A stretch of 64,000 nucleotides of DNA from Bradyrhizobium sp. CSA112 (GTDB taxonomy: Bacteria; Pseudomonadota; Alphaproteobacteria; Rhizobiales; Xanthobacteraceae): NCBI RefSeq assembly GCF_029051645.1, contig NZ_JAACFS010000022.1, positions 56,576 to 120,575 of the forward strand, read 5' to 3'. Within the stretch, counting starts at the first letter, position 1. Each line of letters begins with the position of its first letter. Positions 7,493 through 16,398 of this stretch are shown piece by piece. Position numbers and translations under genes: made by a program. The notes under the pieces were generated by a model that saw only the letters and a list, made by a program, of their open reading frames with translations, was not told the DNA's origin and did not search any database.

Positions 7493-8818
7493 ATGATGAG
7501 CTATTTGTCGGTGCCGCGCAGCCTGTTGCTATCAGGCGCGTTCTTGAGTGCATTCACGCTAGGCGCCGCTGCCCAGCAGCCCGCCACGCCGCCGGATGCC
7601 GCCCAGCCGCCTGCCACGCCGCCCGCTGCCGGCGCACCGCCGCCCGCCGGTACGGCGGCCTCGCCCGCGCTTCCACCGGGGTCGCCGTTGATCGGACGTC
7701 CTGCAGGCAACGATGCCGCCGCCAAGCTTGCACCGAACGCGCCGCCGCCGATTGCGGCAGCCCCGGACAAATTGCCGACGGCGAAGCTCAAGGTGCCGGC
7801 CGGCTTCAACATCGAGGTCTATGCCGCCGGCATGACGAACGCCCGCTCGCTCGCGCTCGGCGACAAGGGGACCGTGTTCGTCGGCAGCCGCCTGGTCGAC
7901 AAGGTCTACGCCATCGTCAACAAGGACGGCAAACGGGAGGTCAAGGTTCTGGCCTCCGGCCTGTACCGGCCGAACGGCGTCGCCTTCAAGGACGGCACGC
8001 TCTACATCGCTGAACTGTCCAAGATCTCCAAGATCGAGAAGGTCGAAGACAATCTGGATGACCCGCCGAAGCCGACCGTGATCTTCGACAAGCTGCCGAA
8101 GGATGAGGCCCATGGCTGGAAGTTCATCGCGATCGGTCCCGACAACAAGCTCTACGTTCCGGTCGGCCAGCCCGGCAACAATGTGCTCAATGACGACGAG
8201 CATGGCCTGATCCACCGGATGAATCTCGACGGCTCGGGCGCGGAAGTGATCGCGCGGGGTGTCCGCAACACCGTCGGTTTCGACTGGCATCCGGAGACCA
8301 AGCAGCTCTACTTCACCGACAATGGCCGCGACTGGATGTCGGAAGACGTGCCCGAGGAAGAGCTGAACCGCATCACCAAGGTCGGCGAACATTTCGGCGC
8401 GCCGTTCTGCCTGCAGGGCAACATCACCGACCCCGAATTCGGCTGGGGTAAGTCCTGCAGCGAATACACGGCGCCGGTTGGTCTTTTGGGTCCGCATGCG
8501 GCCGCGCTCGGCATGCGCTTCTACACCGGCAACATGTTCCCGAAAGCCTATAAGAACGCGGCCATCATCGCCCGGCACGGCTCCTGGAACAGGACGAAGA
8601 AAGTTGGCGGCGACGTCGTCATCGCCAAGCTGAACAAGGACGGCACGATGAAGTCGATGGAGCCGTTCCTCACCGGCTTCCTGGAAGACAACAAGTATAT
8701 CGGCCGCCCGGTCGACGTGCTGCAGATGAAGGACGGCTCGCTGCTGGTCTCCGACGACTGGAACGGCGCCGTCTACCGCATCACCTACGGCAAGCAGAAG
8801 ATGGCGGGCAAGTCGTAA
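7493..8818 (+). CDS. PQQ-dependent sugar (sorbosone-type) dehydrogenase
   Basis: Probably a periplasmic beta-propeller dehydrogenase of the soluble glucose/sorbosone dehydrogenase family that uses PQQ to oxidise sugars or related aldoses. The 441-residue protein begins with a signal peptide (LLLSGAFLSAFTLGAAAQQ), then a Pro/Ala-rich linker to about residue 95. The propeller follows: GFNIEVYAAGMTNARSLAL, GLYRPNGVAFKDGTLYIAE, VPVGQPGNN, RGVRNTVGFDWHP, FTDNGRDWMSEDVPEEELN, ARHGSWNRT and GRPVDVLQMKDGSLLVSDD. Two ATGs are adjacent (7493 and 7496); the first is used. The next gene, a di-heme cytochrome c, is a natural electron acceptor, and the pqq operon is 750 bp away. Substrate is not predictable. 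Confidence 0.88.
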   Translation: MMSYLSVPRSLLLSGAFLSAFTLGAAAQQPATPPDAAQPPATPPAAGAPPPAGTAASPALPPGSPLIGRPAGNDAAAKLAPNAPPPIAAAPDKLPTAKLKVPAGFNIEVYAAGMTNARSLALGDKGTVFVGSRLVDKVYAIVNKDGKREVKVLASGLYRPNGVAFKDGTLYIAELSKISKIEKVEDNLDDPPKPTVIFDKLPKDEAHGWKFIAIGPDNKLYVPVGQPGNNVLNDDEHGLIHRMNLDGSGAEVIARGVRNTVGFDWHPETKQLYFTDNGRDWMSEDVPEEELNRITKVGEHFGAPFCLQGNITDPEFGWGKSCSEYTAPVGLLGPHAAALGMRFYTGNMFPKAYKNAAIIARHGSWNRTKKVGGDVVIAKLNKDGTMKSMEPFLTGFLEDNKYIGRPVDVLQMKDGSLLVSDDWNGAVYRITYGKQKMAGKS

Positions 8819-8830
8819 CTCAGCAACAAC

Positions 8831-8914
8831 CGTCATTGCGAGCGAAGCGAAGCAATCCATTCCTCAACGCGGGGATAGATGGATTGCTTCGTCGCTGCGC
8901 TCCTCGCAATGACG
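8831..8914. repeat. Palindromic intergenic repeat, family A copy 1
   Basis: An imperfect inverted repeat that begins CGTCATTGCGAGCGAAGCGA and ends with its near reverse complement (CGCTCCTCGCAATGACG). It sits between the sugar dehydrogenase and cytochrome genes. A second copy lies at 11900-11986. It can fold into a long hairpin; it has no T-run and is not a classic terminator. Confidence 0.85.
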
Positions 8915-8934
8915 GCAGTGTTCGGAGTAGGCCG

Positions 8935-9501
8935 ATGCGTAAAACAATGACGATGCTGGCGTTTGCTTTGATCGCAGCCGCAGCAAACGCCGAAACCATC
9001 GAACAACGCATCGCGCCGTGTCTCGCCTGCCACGGCGAAAAGGGGCAGTCGGAAACCGAGAACACGCCTTCGTTGGGTGGCCAACAGGCGCCTTACACGC
9101 TAATCCAGCTCTTCATGTTCCGCGAGAAGCTGCGCGTCTCCGAGCCGATGAACGAGATGGCAAAGCCGCTGACCGACGACGACCTTCGCCTCTTCTCGGA
9201 CTTTATCGCCAACATACCAAAGCCGGCGCCGCCAGCGGAAAATGGCGATCCGGCGCGGATGCAGCGCGGCCAGGCGCTGGTGCAGCAGCACCGCTGCGAC
9301 GCCTGCCACAACCCTGATTTGTCGGGCAAGGAGAACGTCCCGCGCATCGCCAACCAGCGCGAGGACTATCTCGCCAAGACCCTTGCCGAGTACAAGGACA
9401 ACAGCCGCCACGGCTATGATGCCAGCATGGCCGATGTGATGGCGCCGATCGCGGCAGCGCAGATCGCCGATCTCGCATACTACATCGCCCGCATGCGCTA
9501 G
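8935..9501 (+). CDS. Periplasmic di-heme cytochrome c
   Basis: A secreted c-type cytochrome that probably takes electrons from the upstream PQQ dehydrogenase. The 188-residue protein has a signal peptide (MRKTMTMLAFALIAAAANA) and two CxxCH heme sites: CLACH at residues 29-33 and CDACH near residue 122. It fits the cytochrome c553/c4-type di-heme pattern, with SLGGQQAPYTLIQLFMFREK between the sites and MADVMAPIAAAQIADLAYYI at the end, where Met is a likely axial ligand. Start ATG 8935 follows the family A repeat. The earlier frame extension lies within that repeat and was rejected. Confidence 0.9.
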   Translation: MRKTMTMLAFALIAAAANAETIEQRIAPCLACHGEKGQSETENTPSLGGQQAPYTLIQLFMFREKLRVSEPMNEMAKPLTDDDLRLFSDFIANIPKPAPPAENGDPARMQRGQALVQQHRCDACHNPDLSGKENVPRIANQREDYLAKTLAEYKDNSRHGYDASMADVMAPIAAAQIADLAYYIARMR

Positions 9502-9518
9502 GATGAGTTGCGCCTTTG

Positions 9519-9656
9519 CCCTCCCTCTCCCCGCTCTTCCGCGGGGAGAGGGTCGGGGTGAGGGGCTGCCTCCGCGTTGTCAGTGTCAGTTGAGTTCGCG
9601 GAGAGAGGCCCCTCACCCCAGCCCTCTCCCCGTGAAGAACGGGGAGAGGGAGCGTA
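9519..9656. repeat. Palindromic intergenic repeat, family F
   Basis: An inverted repeat with arms CCCTCTCCCCGCTCTTCCGC and a near complement ending in AACGGGGAGAGGGAG, plus inner arms around GGGGTGAGGGGC and GCCCCTCACCCC. It lies between the cytochrome and amidase genes and is typical of rhizobial intergenic palindromes. Confidence 0.8.
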
Positions 9657-9734
9657 GCTCGCTCGCCGCAAACTCCCCCGCTGGCGTTGCCCTGCGCCCG
9701 GCGTTACAAGGGCGGCAATCGGATGGAGTTTTGC

Positions 9735-11126
9735 ATGCAAGATCTATGGCGCCTGTCGGCTGCGGAAATGGCCTCGCTGATCAGGTCGAAAAAAGTCTCG
9801 GCCAAGGAGGCGGCGACCGCGGCGCTGGCGCGGCTGGACGCGGTTAATCCCAAAATCAATGCCGTCGTCGATCACAAACCCGATGAAGTCCTGGCGCAGG
9901 CTTCCGCCGTCGATGCCGCGATCGGGCGCGGCGAAGACACCGGTCCTCTTGGCGGTGTGCCGGTGACGGTGAAAGTCAATATCGACCAGCAAGGCTTTGC
10001 CACCACCAACGGGCTGAAGCTGCAGCGCGACGCCATCGCAAAAAGCAACAGCCCGGTGATCGACAATCTGCGCAAAGCCGGCGCCGTCATTCTGGGGCGC
10101 ACCAATTGCCCAGCATTTTCCTATCGCTGGTTCACCACCAACCTCATTCATGGCGACACCAAGAATCCCCGTGACCCCGGCATCACGCCCGGCGGCTCGT
10201 CCGGCGGTGCGGGGGCGGCGGTCGCGGCCGGTATCGGGCATATCGCGCACGGCACCGACATTGCAGGATCGATCCGCTATCCGGCTTATGCCTGCGGCGT
10301 GCATGGCTTGCGGCCGACCATGGGACGCATCGCGGCGTTCAACGCAGCGCTCCCGGAACGGCCGATCGGGCCACAGATCAGCGCCGTCTCGGGCCCGCTG
10401 GCGCGCACAATCGGCGATATCAGGATCGCGCTGGCCGCGATGTCGGCCAGGGATTATCGCGATCCCTGGTGGGTGCCGGCGCCGCTCGAAGGGCCGGCGG
10501 TGCCGAAGCGCGTCGCGATGTGTCTCAACCCGGATGGACTCGATCCCGTCCCCGAAGTGAAGGCAGCGGTTGCCGATGCCGGCAAGCGGCTCGAGCGCGC
10601 GGGTTGGACCGTCGAGGAAATCGCCAACACACCGCCGCTGCGCGAGGCCGCCGATTTGCAAACAAAACTCTGGCTCGGCGATGGCTATGAGGCGCAACTG
10701 GAAGCCGCCGAGCGCGAAGGCGATCCCGGCGCGCTGGCCTGCCTGCGCGGCAACCGCGCCAAGGTGCATCCGTTCGACCTGTCCAAGGCGTTGACGCGGC
10801 GCGCGACGCTGACGCGCGAATGGCTGGCGTTCTTCGAAAACTATGCCGTGCTGCTGATGCCGGTATCAGGCGAATTGCCATTCCCCGATCAGCTCGACTG
10901 CAAAGACGAGGCGTCGTTTGCGCGTGTCTGGCATGCGCAATTGCCGCAGATCGCCATTCCCTTCATGGGGCTGCCCGGGCTAACGGTTTCGACCGGACTG
11001 GTGGGGCGCGTTCCCGTTGGCGTGCAATTGGTTTCCGGGCGTTACCGCGAGGACCTGTGCCTTGCCGCGGGCGAGGCGATTGAAGCCGGCGGAACGCCGT
11101 CCGCGGCGATCGATCCGGCCGGCTGA
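9735..11126 (+). CDS. Amidase (amidase signature family)
   Basis: A cytoplasmic amide hydrolase with the Ser-cisSer-Lys triad of the amidase signature family. Lys is in VTVKVNID, cis-Ser in the signature TPGGSSGGAGAAVAAG, and the nucleophilic Ser in GTDIAGSIRYPA. Length, 463 residues, is normal. The start at ATG 9735 (MQDLWRLSAAEM) has GGAG six bases upstream; ATG 9723 adds four residues and is the alternative. It probably acts on a small amide, but nothing in the context defines the substrate. Downstream, the glutathione peroxidase gene starts 17 bp later, so the genes may be co-transcribed. Confidence 0.9.
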   Translation: MQDLWRLSAAEMASLIRSKKVSAKEAATAALARLDAVNPKINAVVDHKPDEVLAQASAVDAAIGRGEDTGPLGGVPVTVKVNIDQQGFATTNGLKLQRDAIAKSNSPVIDNLRKAGAVILGRTNCPAFSYRWFTTNLIHGDTKNPRDPGITPGGSSGGAGAAVAAGIGHIAHGTDIAGSIRYPAYACGVHGLRPTMGRIAAFNAALPERPIGPQISAVSGPLARTIGDIRIALAAMSARDYRDPWWVPAPLEGPAVPKRVAMCLNPDGLDPVPEVKAAVADAGKRLERAGWTVEEIANTPPLREAADLQTKLWLGDGYEAQLEAAEREGDPGALACLRGNRAKVHPFDLSKALTRRATLTREWLAFFENYAVLLMPVSGELPFPDQLDCKDEASFARVWHAQLPQIAIPFMGLPGLTVSTGLVGRVPVGVQLVSGRYREDLCLAAGEAIEAGGTPSAAIDPAG

Positions 11127-11142
11127 CTTGAACGAGACCACG

Positions 11143-11619
11143 ATGCCAGGCGTTTATGATTTCACGGCGCAATCGCTCGCCGGCGAACAGGTTCCGCTGA
11201 AGCGGTTCGAGGGTCAGGTGCTCCTGATCGTCAATACTGCGAGCGCCTGCGGGTTCACGCCGCAGTACAAGGGGCTGGAGCAATTGCAACGCGAACTTGC
11301 GCCGCGTGGCTTTTCGGTGCTCGGCTTTCCTTGCAACCAGTTCGGCGGGCAGGAGCCGGGCGACGCCAGGCAGATCGAGGAATTCTGCGAAAGCAAGTAT
11401 GACGTGACGTTTCCGATGTTCGCCAAGATTGACGTCAACGGCAGCCATGCGCATCCGTTGTTCAACCATTTGAAGAACGCGAAATCGGGACTATTGGGTT
11501 CGTCGATCAAATGGAATTTCACGAAATTCCTGGTCGACCGGTCGGGCAAGGTGGTCGGGCGTTACGCGCCGACCGCTACGCCCGAAGCAATACGAAGAGA
11601 AATCGAGGCACTGCTGTGA
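11143..11619 (+). CDS. Glutathione peroxidase (Cys type)
   Basis: A thiol peroxidase that reduces hydroperoxides. The 158-residue protein has the three family motifs: NTASACGFTPQY with the peroxidatic Cys in place of selenocysteine, FPCNQFGGQEPG with the catalytic Gln and a likely resolving Cys region, and KWNFTKFLVD with the catalytic Trp and Asn. Start ATG 11143 gives the normal N-terminus (MPGVYDFTAQSL); the longer frame lies inside the amidase gene. The stop overlaps the GTG start of the next gene (GTGA), so the two are translationally coupled. Confidence 0.95.
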   Translation: MPGVYDFTAQSLAGEQVPLKRFEGQVLLIVNTASACGFTPQYKGLEQLQRELAPRGFSVLGFPCNQFGGQEPGDARQIEEFCESKYDVTFPMFAKIDVNGSHAHPLFNHLKNAKSGLLGSSIKWNFTKFLVDRSGKVVGRYAPTATPEAIRREIEALL

Positions 11620-11885
11620 GCGAGAGCAACAAAGCGACGAACGACGAATTTCCCGACCGTCTCTCGGTCGATCCGAACAGCCCGTACTACAATGCCGAGA
11701 TCCTCGCGCGCGACGTCGGCATTCGCTTCAAGGGCGTCGAAAAGACCAATGTCGAGGAGTATTGCATCAGCGAGGGCTGGGTGCGCGTCACCGCCGGCAA
11801 CGCCAAGGACCGCTACGGCAACCCGCTGACCATCAAGGTGCACGGCCCGGTCGAGCCGTATTTCCGCGATAAGCCAAGGTCCTGA
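11616..11885 (+). CDS. DUF3297 family protein
   Basis: An 89-residue protein of the DUF3297 family, with unknown biochemical role, conserved in proteobacteria. The family core is clear: PDRLSVDPNSPYYNAE, VGIRFKGVEKTNVEEYCIS, EGWVRVTAGNAKDRYGNPLT and VHGPVEPYF. The start is GTG 11616, overlapping the glutathione peroxidase stop by four bases; this matches the family N-terminus better than the upstream ATG within the peroxidase gene. Coupling to a peroxidase suggests a stress-related task, but this is only context. Confidence 0.88.
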   Translation: MSESNKATNDEFPDRLSVDPNSPYYNAEILARDVGIRFKGVEKTNVEEYCISEGWVRVTAGNAKDRYGNPLTIKVHGPVEPYFRDKPRS

Positions 11886-11899
11886 GGAGGTCTCTCCTT

Positions 11900-11986
11900 C
11901 GTCATTGCGAGCGAAGCGAAGCAATCCATACCTCGGCATGCGTGGGCTCGATGGATTGCTTCGTCGCTTCGCTCCTCGCAATGACG
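11900..11986. repeat. Palindromic intergenic repeat, family A copy 2
   Basis: Second copy of the element at 8831-8914. It begins CGTCATTGCGAGCGAAGCGA and ends CGCTCCTCGCAATGACG; only the central loop differs. It separates DUF3297 from tarD. Confidence 0.87.
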
Positions 11987-12036
11987 GTGGGGGGCAGTTG
12001 CCTCCTATTGATGCGAATTCTTTGAAGGTCCAAACC

Positions 12037-13206
12037 ATGTCCGTCCGTATCGTCGACGTCTGCGAAATCACAAAACCGATCTCCTCGCCGATCCGCAACG
12101 CCTATATCGACTTCACCAAAATGACGACGAGCCTGGTCGCCGTCGTCACCGACGCCGTGCGCGACGGCAAGCGCGTGGTCGGTTACGGCTTCAATTCCAA
12201 TGGCCGCTACGGGCAGGGCGGGCTGATCCGCGAACGCTTTGCGCCGCGGCTCAAGGAGGCCGATCCAAAAACGCTGCTCGATGCCGATGGCGGCAATCTC
12301 GACCCGGACAAGGTCTGGGCGGCGATGATGGCGAACGAAAAACCGGGCGGCCATGGCGAGCGTTCGGTCGCCGTCGGCACCATCGACATGGCGGTGTGGG
12401 ACGCGGTGGCGAAGATCGCGGGCAAGCCGCTGTTCCGGCTGCTTGCCGAGCGCCATGGCCTTAAGGCCAATCCACGCGTCTTCGTCTATGCTGCCGGCGG
12501 CTATTATTATCCCGGCAAGGATCTGTCAGCGCTGCGCGGCGAAATGCGCGGCTATCTCGACCGCGGCTACAATGTCGTCAAGATGAAGATCGGCGGCGCG
12601 CCGATCGCGGAGGACCGCGAGCGCATCGAAGCGGTGCTGAAGGAGATCGGCAACGACGCGCAACTCGCCGTCGACGCCAACGGCCGCTTCGATCTGGAGA
12701 CAGCGATCGCCTATGCCAAGATGCTGCGGGAATATCCGCTGTTCTGGTACGAGGAGGCCGGCGATCCGCTCGACTTCGCGCTGCAGGCCGCGCTCGCCGA
12801 ATTCTATCCGGCACCAATGGCGACGGGCGAGAATCTATTCAGCCATCAGGACGCGAGGAATTTGATCCGCTATGGCGGCATGCGCCCCGATCGCGACTGG
12901 CTGCAATTCGATTGCGCGCTGTCCTATGGTCTGTGCGAATACCAGCGCACGCTGGCGGTGCTGAAGACGCACGGCTGGTCGCCGAGCCGCTGCATTCCCC
13001 ACGGTGGCCACCAGATGTCGCTCAACATTGCGGCCGGCCTCGGGCTCGGCGGCAATGAGAGCTATCCCGACCTGTTCCAGCCCTATGGCGGCTTCCCGGA
13101 CGGCGTGCGTGTCGAGAACGGCCATATCACCATGCCGGATCTGCCCGGCATCGGCTTTGAGGGGAAGGCCGATCTCTATGCGGAGATGAAGGCGCTGGCG
13201 GCGTGA
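12037..13206 (+). CDS. tarD: D(-)-tartrate dehydratase (enolase superfamily)
   Basis: This cytoplasmic Mg-dependent enzyme converts D-tartrate to oxaloacetate. The 389-residue protein has the catalytic bases expected for the characterised Bradyrhizobium enzyme at the same numbers: Lys184 in VVKMKIGG and His322 in IPHGGHQM. Metal ligands Asp213 (AVDAN), Glu239 (WYEEAGD) and Glu265 (ATGENLF) are also present. The N-terminus MSVRIVDVCEITKPISSPIR includes the capping-domain substrate contacts. Start ATG 12037 was chosen because the upstream extension falls in a repeat. No tartrate transporter or regulator is adjacent, so its regulation is unclear. Confidence 0.95.
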   Translation: MSVRIVDVCEITKPISSPIRNAYIDFTKMTTSLVAVVTDAVRDGKRVVGYGFNSNGRYGQGGLIRERFAPRLKEADPKTLLDADGGNLDPDKVWAAMMANEKPGGHGERSVAVGTIDMAVWDAVAKIAGKPLFRLLAERHGLKANPRVFVYAAGGYYYPGKDLSALRGEMRGYLDRGYNVVKMKIGGAPIAEDRERIEAVLKEIGNDAQLAVDANGRFDLETAIAYAKMLREYPLFWYEEAGDPLDFALQAALAEFYPAPMATGENLFSHQDARNLIRYGGMRPDRDWLQFDCALSYGLCEYQRTLAVLKTHGWSPSRCIPHGGHQMSLNIAAGLGLGGNESYPDLFQPYGGFPDGVRVENGHITMPDLPGIGFEGKADLYAEMKALAA

Positions 13207-13214
13207 CACATGCT

Positions 13215-13313
13215 GTCATCGTCCGCGAAAGCGGACGATCCAGTACGCCGCGGCCTCTCGATTCTGTGACTGGCCTCAGCGGGTACTGGATGCCCGCCTG
13301 CGCGGGCATGACG
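13215..13313. repeat. Palindromic intergenic repeat, family B copy 1
   Basis: Contains two nested hairpins: GTCCGCGAAAGCGGAC on the left, and GCCCGCCTGCGCGGGC on the right. The shared words CCAGTACGCCGCGGCC and TACTGGATGCCC define the family. Related copies are at 16399-16500 and 24024-24162. Confidence 0.82.
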
Positions 13314-13345
13314 AGAGGCGGTACGACGGGATCGCCGGCTCACGA

Positions 13346-13777
13346 TCAGTTCTCGGACAACAGCCCCTTGTCGATCGCTGATGGTCGGTTCCTGAAAATC
13401 GCCATGGCCGTCTTCATCCGCAGGAAGCCAAACTTCGCATAAAGCGGCTCGCGGCCAGCGACCGAATACAGGATGATCTTCGCATGTCCCTGCGATTTGG
13501 CGAGGAGTCGTTCGATAATCTGTTTTCCGAGACCGGTTCCCTGATGGCTCGGTAGAACCGCGACGTCGCAAAGATAGGCGCAATCGCGGCCGTCAGCCAA
13601 AACCCGGCCGGCGCCGACCAGCCGGCCGTTGTCGCGGGCCAGGCAGCAGAACATGCTGTTGCCGAAGACCACCTCGAGATCATCAGCGTTCTTGTTGCCA
13701 AGCGGCGCCGCCCGATACAGCGCCTCAAGTTCATGCCAGTCCACGTCAGCGCAGTCGTCGGTCCAGACAATCGTCAT
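13346..13777 (-). CDS. GNAT family N-acetyltransferase
   Basis: A 143-residue acetyltransferase of the GNAT fold. The acetyl-CoA loop motif is seen in VAVLPSHQGTGLGKQIIE, preceded by the beta-strand region LVGAGRVLADGRDCAYLCD and followed by ILYSVAGREPLYAKFGF, which resembles small GNATs acting on amines or small metabolites. ATG 13777 overlaps the stop of the upstream DUF418 gene as ATGA, so the two are coupled. Substrate is unknown. Confidence 0.88.
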   Translation of the reverse strand: MTIVWTDDCADVDWHELEALYRAAPLGNKNADDLEVVFGNSMFCCLARDNGRLVGAGRVLADGRDCAYLCDVAVLPSHQGTGLGKQIIERLLAKSQGHAKIILYSVAGREPLYAKFGFLRMKTAMAIFRNRPSAIDKGLLSEN

Positions 13778-14919
13778 CGCACGGCCTCAATCGGTGAATG
13801 CAACATCGGTTGCGGCACACCATACATCAGCGTGCGCCACAGCCACTCGACCGGACCGTATCGGTAACGCCGCAGCCACCGGGCGCTGAAAAACACCTGT
13901 CCGATATAGACGGCAACGCCGATGGCCAGCGCGCTGGTGACGCCGAGGCGCCCGAACAGGCCGAGACCATAGCCATAAAAGATCCAGCCAAGGATCAGGG
14001 ATTGCATGAGGTAGTTGGTGAATGCCATGCGCCCTAACGGTGCGGCCCAGCCGAGCAGCTTCTTTCCGCTCTCGAGATGGGCGATGCCGATGATGACCGC
14101 CCCATAACCCAGCGCCAGCAGGATGGTGCCGAGAGCGTCGGCGCCGGCAAGGATCAATGCCGCGCCAAGGCCGGTACAGGGGGCGCCGACCGACAGCAGG
14201 CGCCGGGGCGGGCTTTGTAGAATGCCGGTACGCCAGGCGAGCGCGCCGAGAAGAAACAGCCCGATCGTGCGCGGAAAAACAAAGGCGTGCAGTGGAACGA
14301 TAAGCGGAATTTCGCGGAGCCGGAACGCCAGCACATCGAGGAAGCCGCCTGTCGCATAGATGCGGGTGGCATCCTCGATGTGCTGCGTGACCGTGGCCGT
14401 ACTGGGAAACAATCCATCCGGCGGAGCCGCCTGCATCGCAAGATAGAGCACAAGAAACGCTGGTGCGGCGGCGGCCAGTAGCCAGCGCGGGCCAAACAGG
14501 AACGGCAGGACGAACAATCCAGCGAGAGCATACTCGGTGAGAATATCGCCGTTCCAGATCAGGCAGAGGTGAATCAGTCCGAATGCCAGCAGTACGACGA
14601 GCCGCCGCACGAGGAGCGACGCGCGACGCTCGCTGTTCGCAAGCCGATCGAACTGAATGGCCAGACCTGCGCCGAACAGGAGCGAAAACAGCGCAAGTGC
14701 CTTCATCTCGACGGCCAGCGTCAAGATCGTTTCGACGGCGCTGTCGATCGGCGCTGTCGAAGGCTTCCGAGAAAGAAATTGTTCGAAGATCGAGACGCGA
14801 AATTCATTGACGACGTTGATCGCGACAACGCCGAGCAAGGCAAGGCCTCGCAACACGTCGATGGCGTCGATCCGCTCGGCGGGGCGTGTCGGCCGGGGAG
14901 AGGCGGCGTCATCGGCCAT
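13774..14919 (-). CDS. DUF418 family membrane protein
   Basis: A polytopic inner-membrane protein of 381 residues with the DUF418 pattern. The N-terminus holds ERIDAIDVLRGLALLGVVAI, then about eight to ten hydrophobic segments, then near the C-terminus the family motif AAPLGRMAFTNYLMQSLILG and a basic end RWLRRYRYGPVEWLWRTL. DUF418 proteins are distantly related to membrane acyltransferases, but their substrates are not established. Its stop overlaps the start of the GNAT gene, which hints at a shared acyl-transfer function; this is inference. Confidence 0.9.
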   Translation of the reverse strand: MADDAASPRPTRPAERIDAIDVLRGLALLGVVAINVVNEFRVSIFEQFLSRKPSTAPIDSAVETILTLAVEMKALALFSLLFGAGLAIQFDRLANSERRASLLVRRLVVLLAFGLIHLCLIWNGDILTEYALAGLFVLPFLFGPRWLLAAAAPAFLVLYLAMQAAPPDGLFPSTATVTQHIEDATRIYATGGFLDVLAFRLREIPLIVPLHAFVFPRTIGLFLLGALAWRTGILQSPPRRLLSVGAPCTGLGAALILAGADALGTILLALGYGAVIIGIAHLESGKKLLGWAAPLGRMAFTNYLMQSLILGWIFYGYGLGLFGRLGVTSALAIGVAVYIGQVFFSARWLRRYRYGPVEWLWRTLMYGVPQPMLHSPIEAVR

Positions 14920-14964
14920 TGCGCCATGACTTCCAATCGAGCGGCGAGTGAATTCCTCGCCGGG

Positions 14965-16317
14965 CTACGACAATCGCATATCCAACAGCCGCCGGCCTTC
15001 CGCCTTGAGCAGTTTCTTCACGGCGCTGGACGCGGCGATGTCGCCCTGGTTGGCGTAGGCCTCGTGGTTTTTCTCGATGTCTTCGAGGCGATAGAGGTAA
15101 TTGACCATGATCCCTGCGGATTCGCGCAGGCCCTTCGGCGACAGGTCGCCGAGCCAGTTGATCTTCTCCAGCCGCGCGCCGTTGCCGATATGGAAGCGCG
15201 CCACCGAGTCGATCAGCCGGCCTTTTGATGTGCGGGCCTTGAGGAAGTAGTACGCGGCCATCGGCTCCAGCACGGCGCGCAACTGCGAAGTCAATTCCGC
15301 ATCCTCGAACCAGTCCGGCCTGTCGAGGCTTTCCAGCAGCGTCCGTTCTTCGGCCGTGACCGGAACGTCGTCGGCCTTCTTCAGCCATTGCATGAAGCCC
15401 GGCACCGGCGACAGCGTGATGAACGTATCGAGCTTCGGCAATTCGCGCCGCAATTCCTCGACCACCTGTTTGATCAAGAAGCTGCCGAAGGAAATGCCGC
15501 CAAGCCCTTTTTGCGTATTCGAAATCGAATAGAACACGGCGGTGCGCGCGCGTTCGATCGGCACCGGCTGCCGATCGGCGGCGAGCAGCGGCGCGATTGC
15601 GGTCGGGATCGTCTCGGTCAGCGCGACTTCGACGAAGATCAGCGGTTCGTCGTTGAGCTGGGGATGGAAGAAGGCGTAGCAGCGGCGATCGACCGGGTCG
15701 ATGCGGCGGCGCAAATCGTTCCAGTCGCGGATTTCGTGCACGGCTTCATAACGGATGATCTGTTCCAAAATGTTCGCTGGCGTCGACCAGTCGATCCTGC
15801 GTAGCACGAGAAATCCCCTGTTGAACCAAGAAGATAATAGATGCACGACGTCGCGGTCGAGCGCGGCCAAGTCCTTGTTGCCCTTCATCAGGGAAAGCAG
15901 GTCGGCGCGCATCGCCACCAACTCGCTGGTGCCGCCCGGCGCGCGGTTGAGCCGGCGGATCAGCTCCTGCCGGAGCGGCTCGGAAGCAAAGTGAAGATCG
16001 CTGGCATCGCTGTCGTTTGGCTGGCTGCGCCAGCTCTCGATCGCCTGCGACAGCTTCTCGCGGTCGGGACCGAAGTTGCGGGCCAGCGTTTCGAAGAAGG
16101 TGAGCCGGCCGGCGGCGTCGAGATCGTGGTAGCGATCAAGCACCTCGCGCGCCATCGCGGTGCCGGAGGCTTCGCCGCGGCCCGACAGCAGCGCTTCACA
16201 TAACTCGATCAGCTCCGAAGCGTCCTGGCCGTCGTTGGACGGTCCGGCCCGCCGAAGCAGGGTGCGGCCGCGTTCTGATATCGTCGCGAGAAGGTCGGAG
16301 AAGAAGGCATTGGCCAT
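14965..16317 (-). CDS. Malonyl-CoA decarboxylase
   Basis: The enzyme converts malonyl-CoA to acetyl-CoA and CO2; in rhizobia it supports malonate use. The 450-residue protein has the helical N-terminal domain and the GNAT-like catalytic domain. Diagnostic regions are CYAFFHPQLNDEPLIFVEVA, FYSISNTQKGLGGISFGSFL, FITLSPVPGFMQWL (catalytic Ser) and KNHEAYANQGDIAASSAVK (catalytic His). No malonyl-CoA synthetase or transporter (matB/matC) adjoins it here. The start at ATG 16317 gives a normal length; no ribosome site is outstanding. Confidence 0.95.
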   Translation of the reverse strand: MANAFFSDLLATISERGRTLLRRAGPSNDGQDASELIELCEALLSGRGEASGTAMAREVLDRYHDLDAAGRLTFFETLARNFGPDREKLSQAIESWRSQPNDSDASDLHFASEPLRQELIRRLNRAPGGTSELVAMRADLLSLMKGNKDLAALDRDVVHLLSSWFNRGFLVLRRIDWSTPANILEQIIRYEAVHEIRDWNDLRRRIDPVDRRCYAFFHPQLNDEPLIFVEVALTETIPTAIAPLLAADRQPVPIERARTAVFYSISNTQKGLGGISFGSFLIKQVVEELRRELPKLDTFITLSPVPGFMQWLKKADDVPVTAEERTLLESLDRPDWFEDAELTSQLRAVLEPMAAYYFLKARTSKGRLIDSVARFHIGNGARLEKINWLGDLSPKGLRESAGIMVNYLYRLEDIEKNHEAYANQGDIAASSAVKKLLKAEGRRLLDMRLS

Positions 16318-16398
16318 GTGGCGGGTCGAATCCAGCGGGGTGTTACGAACCTTAAACGGAATTTAGAATTATGCCGATCACAATCAAGATCACCTGGT

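Noticed and set aside
7559..8860. Minus-strand frame of 433 codons
   Set aside because: It is antisense to the sugar dehydrogenase, which has a signal peptide and propeller motifs.
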